A program made the translations under genes and the position numbers. Positions 62,586 through 64,000 of a DNA stretch of 64,000 bases are shown piece after piece. Origin of the DNA: Microbacterium sp. MYb45 (GTDB lineage Bacteria > Actinomycetota > Actinomycetes > Actinomycetales > Microbacteriaceae). A model generated the notes under the pieces. It ran no database searches. It saw only the letters and a program-made list of their open reading frames with translations, and was not told the origin of the DNA. The stretch lies in the NCBI RefSeq assembly GCF_002979655.1, contig NZ_PCPG01000004.1, forward strand, positions 124,001 through 188,000, in the 5' to 3' direction. The first letter of the stretch is position 1, and each line of letters starts with the position of its first letter.

Positions 62586-63653
62586 TCACAGCTCCGAGGA
62601 CTTCGCCCACAGGTTCACGTCGATCGCCCCGGCGAGCTCGTCGATGCGGGTCAGCTCCTCCGCGGTGAAGTCCGGTCCGTTGACGGCGGCGATGTTCTCG
62701 TCGAGCTGCTCCGGGCGCGAGGCGCCGATCAGCGCGGAGGCGACGACCGGGTTGCGCAGCGTCCACTGCAGAGCCAGCTGCGCGAGCGACTGTCCACGGC
62801 TCTGCGCGACCTCGTTCAGCGATCGCAGCGTCTGTACGGCCTCATCCGTGAGTCGCCCATCCGGCAGCGAGCCGCGCTTCTGGGCGCGCTCGGCCGTGCC
62901 ATCGCCGAGGTACTTGTCGGTGAGCAGCCCCTGCGCGAGCGGGGTGAAGGCGATCGCGCCCAGGCCCGACTGCTCGAGGGTGTCGGTCAGACCGTCTTCG
63001 ACCCAGCGGTTCAGGATCGAGTACGCGGGCTGGTGGATGACCAAGGGCGTGCCGAGGTCCTTGGCGACGGCGACGGCCTCGGCCGTGCGCTCGGCGCTGT
63101 ACGAGGAGATGCCGACGTAGAGGGCCTTGCCCTGGCGCACGAGCGTGTCGAGCGCGCCGACGGTCTCGGCGATCGGGGTGACGGGATCGACGCGGTGGGA
63201 GTAGAAGATGTCGACGTAGTCGAGGCCCATGCGGGTCAGCGACTGCTCGGCGCTCGCGAGGATGTACTTGCGGCTCGCGAAGTCGCCGTAGGGGCCGGGC
63301 CACATGTCCCAGCCGGCCTTCGACGAGATGATCAGCTCGTCGCGGTATGGGCGGAGGTCTTCGGCGAAGATGCGTCCGAAGTTCTTCTCCGCCGAGCCGT
63401 AGGGCGGGCCGTAGTTGTTCGCCAGGTCGAAGTGCGTGATGCCGCGGTCGAACGCGTGGCGCAGCAGCGCGCGCTGGTTGTCGAGCGGGATGTTGTCGCC
63501 GAAGTTCCACCACAGCCCGAGCGAGATCGGGGGCAGATACAGCCCGGACGTGCCGACCTGGCGGTAGGAGAACTGCTGGTAGCGGCTCTCGTCCGCCGCG
63601 TACGGACGGTGCAGCTCGGGGACATCGGGACGGAAGCGGGGGGAGTCGGTCAC
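62586..63653 (-). CDS. Aldo/keto reductase (YghZ/AKR14-like)
   Basis: A 355-residue NADPH-dependent aldo/keto reductase. Catalytic tetrad: Asp and Tyr in DLANNYGPP, Lys in ISSKAGWDMW, His in FYSHRVDP. Cofactor residues GISSYSAE, AFTPLAQGLLTDKYL and IGASRPEQLDEN are in place. It resembles the L-glyceraldehyde-3-phosphate reductase (YghZ) and Kv-beta-like group. The start is GTG 63653 in a GTGA overlap with the rsmA stop, and ispE follows 7 bases later, so it is co-transcribed with core genes. Role is probably aldehyde detoxification. Confidence 0.93.
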   Translation of the reverse strand: MTDSPRFRPDVPELHRPYAADESRYQQFSYRQVGTSGLYLPPISLGLWWNFGDNIPLDNQRALLRHAFDRGITHFDLANNYGPPYGSAEKNFGRIFAEDLRPYRDELIISSKAGWDMWPGPYGDFASRKYILASAEQSLTRMGLDYVDIFYSHRVDPVTPIAETVGALDTLVRQGKALYVGISSYSAERTAEAVAVAKDLGTPLVIHQPAYSILNRWVEDGLTDTLEQSGLGAIAFTPLAQGLLTDKYLGDGTAERAQKRGSLPDGRLTDEAVQTLRSLNEVAQSRGQSLAQLALQWTLRNPVVASALIGASRPEQLDENIAAVNGPDFTAEELTRIDELAGAIDVNLWAKSSEL

Positions 63654-64000
63654 GGTGCCAGATTAGTCCCTGGTGCCTGCTGCGCGATGCGCTGGTAGTC
63701 CTCGACCGTGAGGTCTTCGCCGCGGGCCGTGGGAGCGACGCCGGCGGCGATCAGCACCTCGGATGCCACCGCCGAGCTGCCGAAGATCCCCGACAGCGCC
63801 TGGCGGAGCATCTTGCGGCGCTGGTTGAAGGCGGCATCCACGATCTTGAACGTGCGGCGACGCTCGTCCTCGGTGCCGCGCTCCCCCTCGGACCGGTCGA
63901 AGCCGACGAGCAGGCTGTCGACGTTCGGCACCGGCCAGAAGACCTGGCGCGAGACGTTCCCGGAGAGCTTCCACTCGCCGTACCAGGCCGCCTTGACGCT
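63650..64000 (-). CDS. rsmA: 16S rRNA (adenine1518/1519-N6) dimethyltransferase, 3' part only
   Basis: The frame is open to base 64000, so only the last 116 residues are present. AWYGEWKLSGNVSRQVFWPVPNVDS matches the conserved C-terminal part of KsgA/RsmA (the VF-P-P-VDS motif), followed by the helical C-terminal domain (FNQRRKMLRQALSGIFG). The catalytic NIPY motif and SAM site lie beyond the window. The apparent GTG near 63931 is internal, not a start. Its stop overlaps the aldo/keto reductase GTG. Confidence 0.93.
   Translation of the reverse strand, partial: SVKAAWYGEWKLSGNVSRQVFWPVPNVDSLLVGFDRSEGERGTEDERRRTFKIVDAAFNQRRKMLRQALSGIFGSSAVASEVLIAAGVAPTARGEDLTVEDYQRIAQQAPGTNLAP

Overview
The window comes from a GC-rich (roughly 70 %) actinobacterial chromosome, most likely a Microbacterium-like member of the Microbacteriaceae. 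This rests on gene style and content: many GTG starts, 4-base GTGA/ATGA overlaps inside operons, a DUF222/HNH (13E12-type) gene, a tRNA-Gln/glmU/prs cluster, an rsmA/ispE neighbourhood and an AbiEi/DUF559-type gene. No rRNA, CRISPR array or transposase is visible. The genes are densely packed and no gap exceeds 300 bases.

Region 1 (1-3520): a truncated FAD-dependent oxidoreductase and a MacB/FtsX-type ABC exporter pair. Region 2 (3631-17613): a sugar-acid or polysaccharide catabolic island. It holds a KDPG-type aldolase, an SMP-30 lactonase, a DapA-family lyase, an SDR dehydrogenase, a sugar ABC importer, an IclR regulator, an enolase-superfamily acid-sugar dehydratase, a 1336-residue Tat-exported protein and an acetylxylan-esterase-like hydrolase. 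Together they read as extracellular depolymerisation, import, oxidation to a lactone, hydrolysis, dehydration and aldol cleavage to pyruvate. Region 3 (17640-19952): an OmpR-type two-component system. Region 4 (20006-21110): an AbiEi/DUF559 gene bracketed by two copies of a short repeat. Region 5 (21142-24101): a three-gene flavinylated electron-transfer operon (FMN-binding lipoprotein, ApbE, membrane oxidoreductase).

Region 6 (24195-37671): housekeeping and core genes: prs, glmU and tRNA-Gln, a GNAT enzyme, a MarR regulator, a pseudouridine synthase, the metQNI methionine importer, a CPA1 Na+/H+ antiporter, an ABC-F protein, a spermidine-synthase-like protein and an HNH endonuclease. Region 7 (37771-43034): a ChvE/GguAB-type multiple-monosaccharide importer with its own LacI repressor, a readable promoter and two matching operators.

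Region 8 (43184-60966) is the most interesting part. It is a co-directional block with an amidohydrolase of the D-aminoacylase type, two stand-alone penicillin-recognising serine hydrolases, a dipeptide/oligopeptide ABC importer whose second permease and first ATPase are fused, a 1110-residue S9 peptidase/beta-lactamase-type fusion, an M20 hydrolase, a GNAT acyltransferase and an N-succinylamino-acid racemase/OSBS. A PucR regulator follows. The last three enzymes match the known succinylation/racemisation/desuccinylation route that turns D-amino acids into L-amino acids. The block therefore looks like a complete system for importing peptides that contain D-residues, cleaving them and converting the released D-amino acids. 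Region 9 (60968-64000): a tandem repeat, an Lrp/AsnC regulator with a perfect palindrome in its promoter region, ispE, an aldo/keto reductase and the 3' part of rsmA.

All functional calls come from reading translated sequence and motifs; no database search was run.
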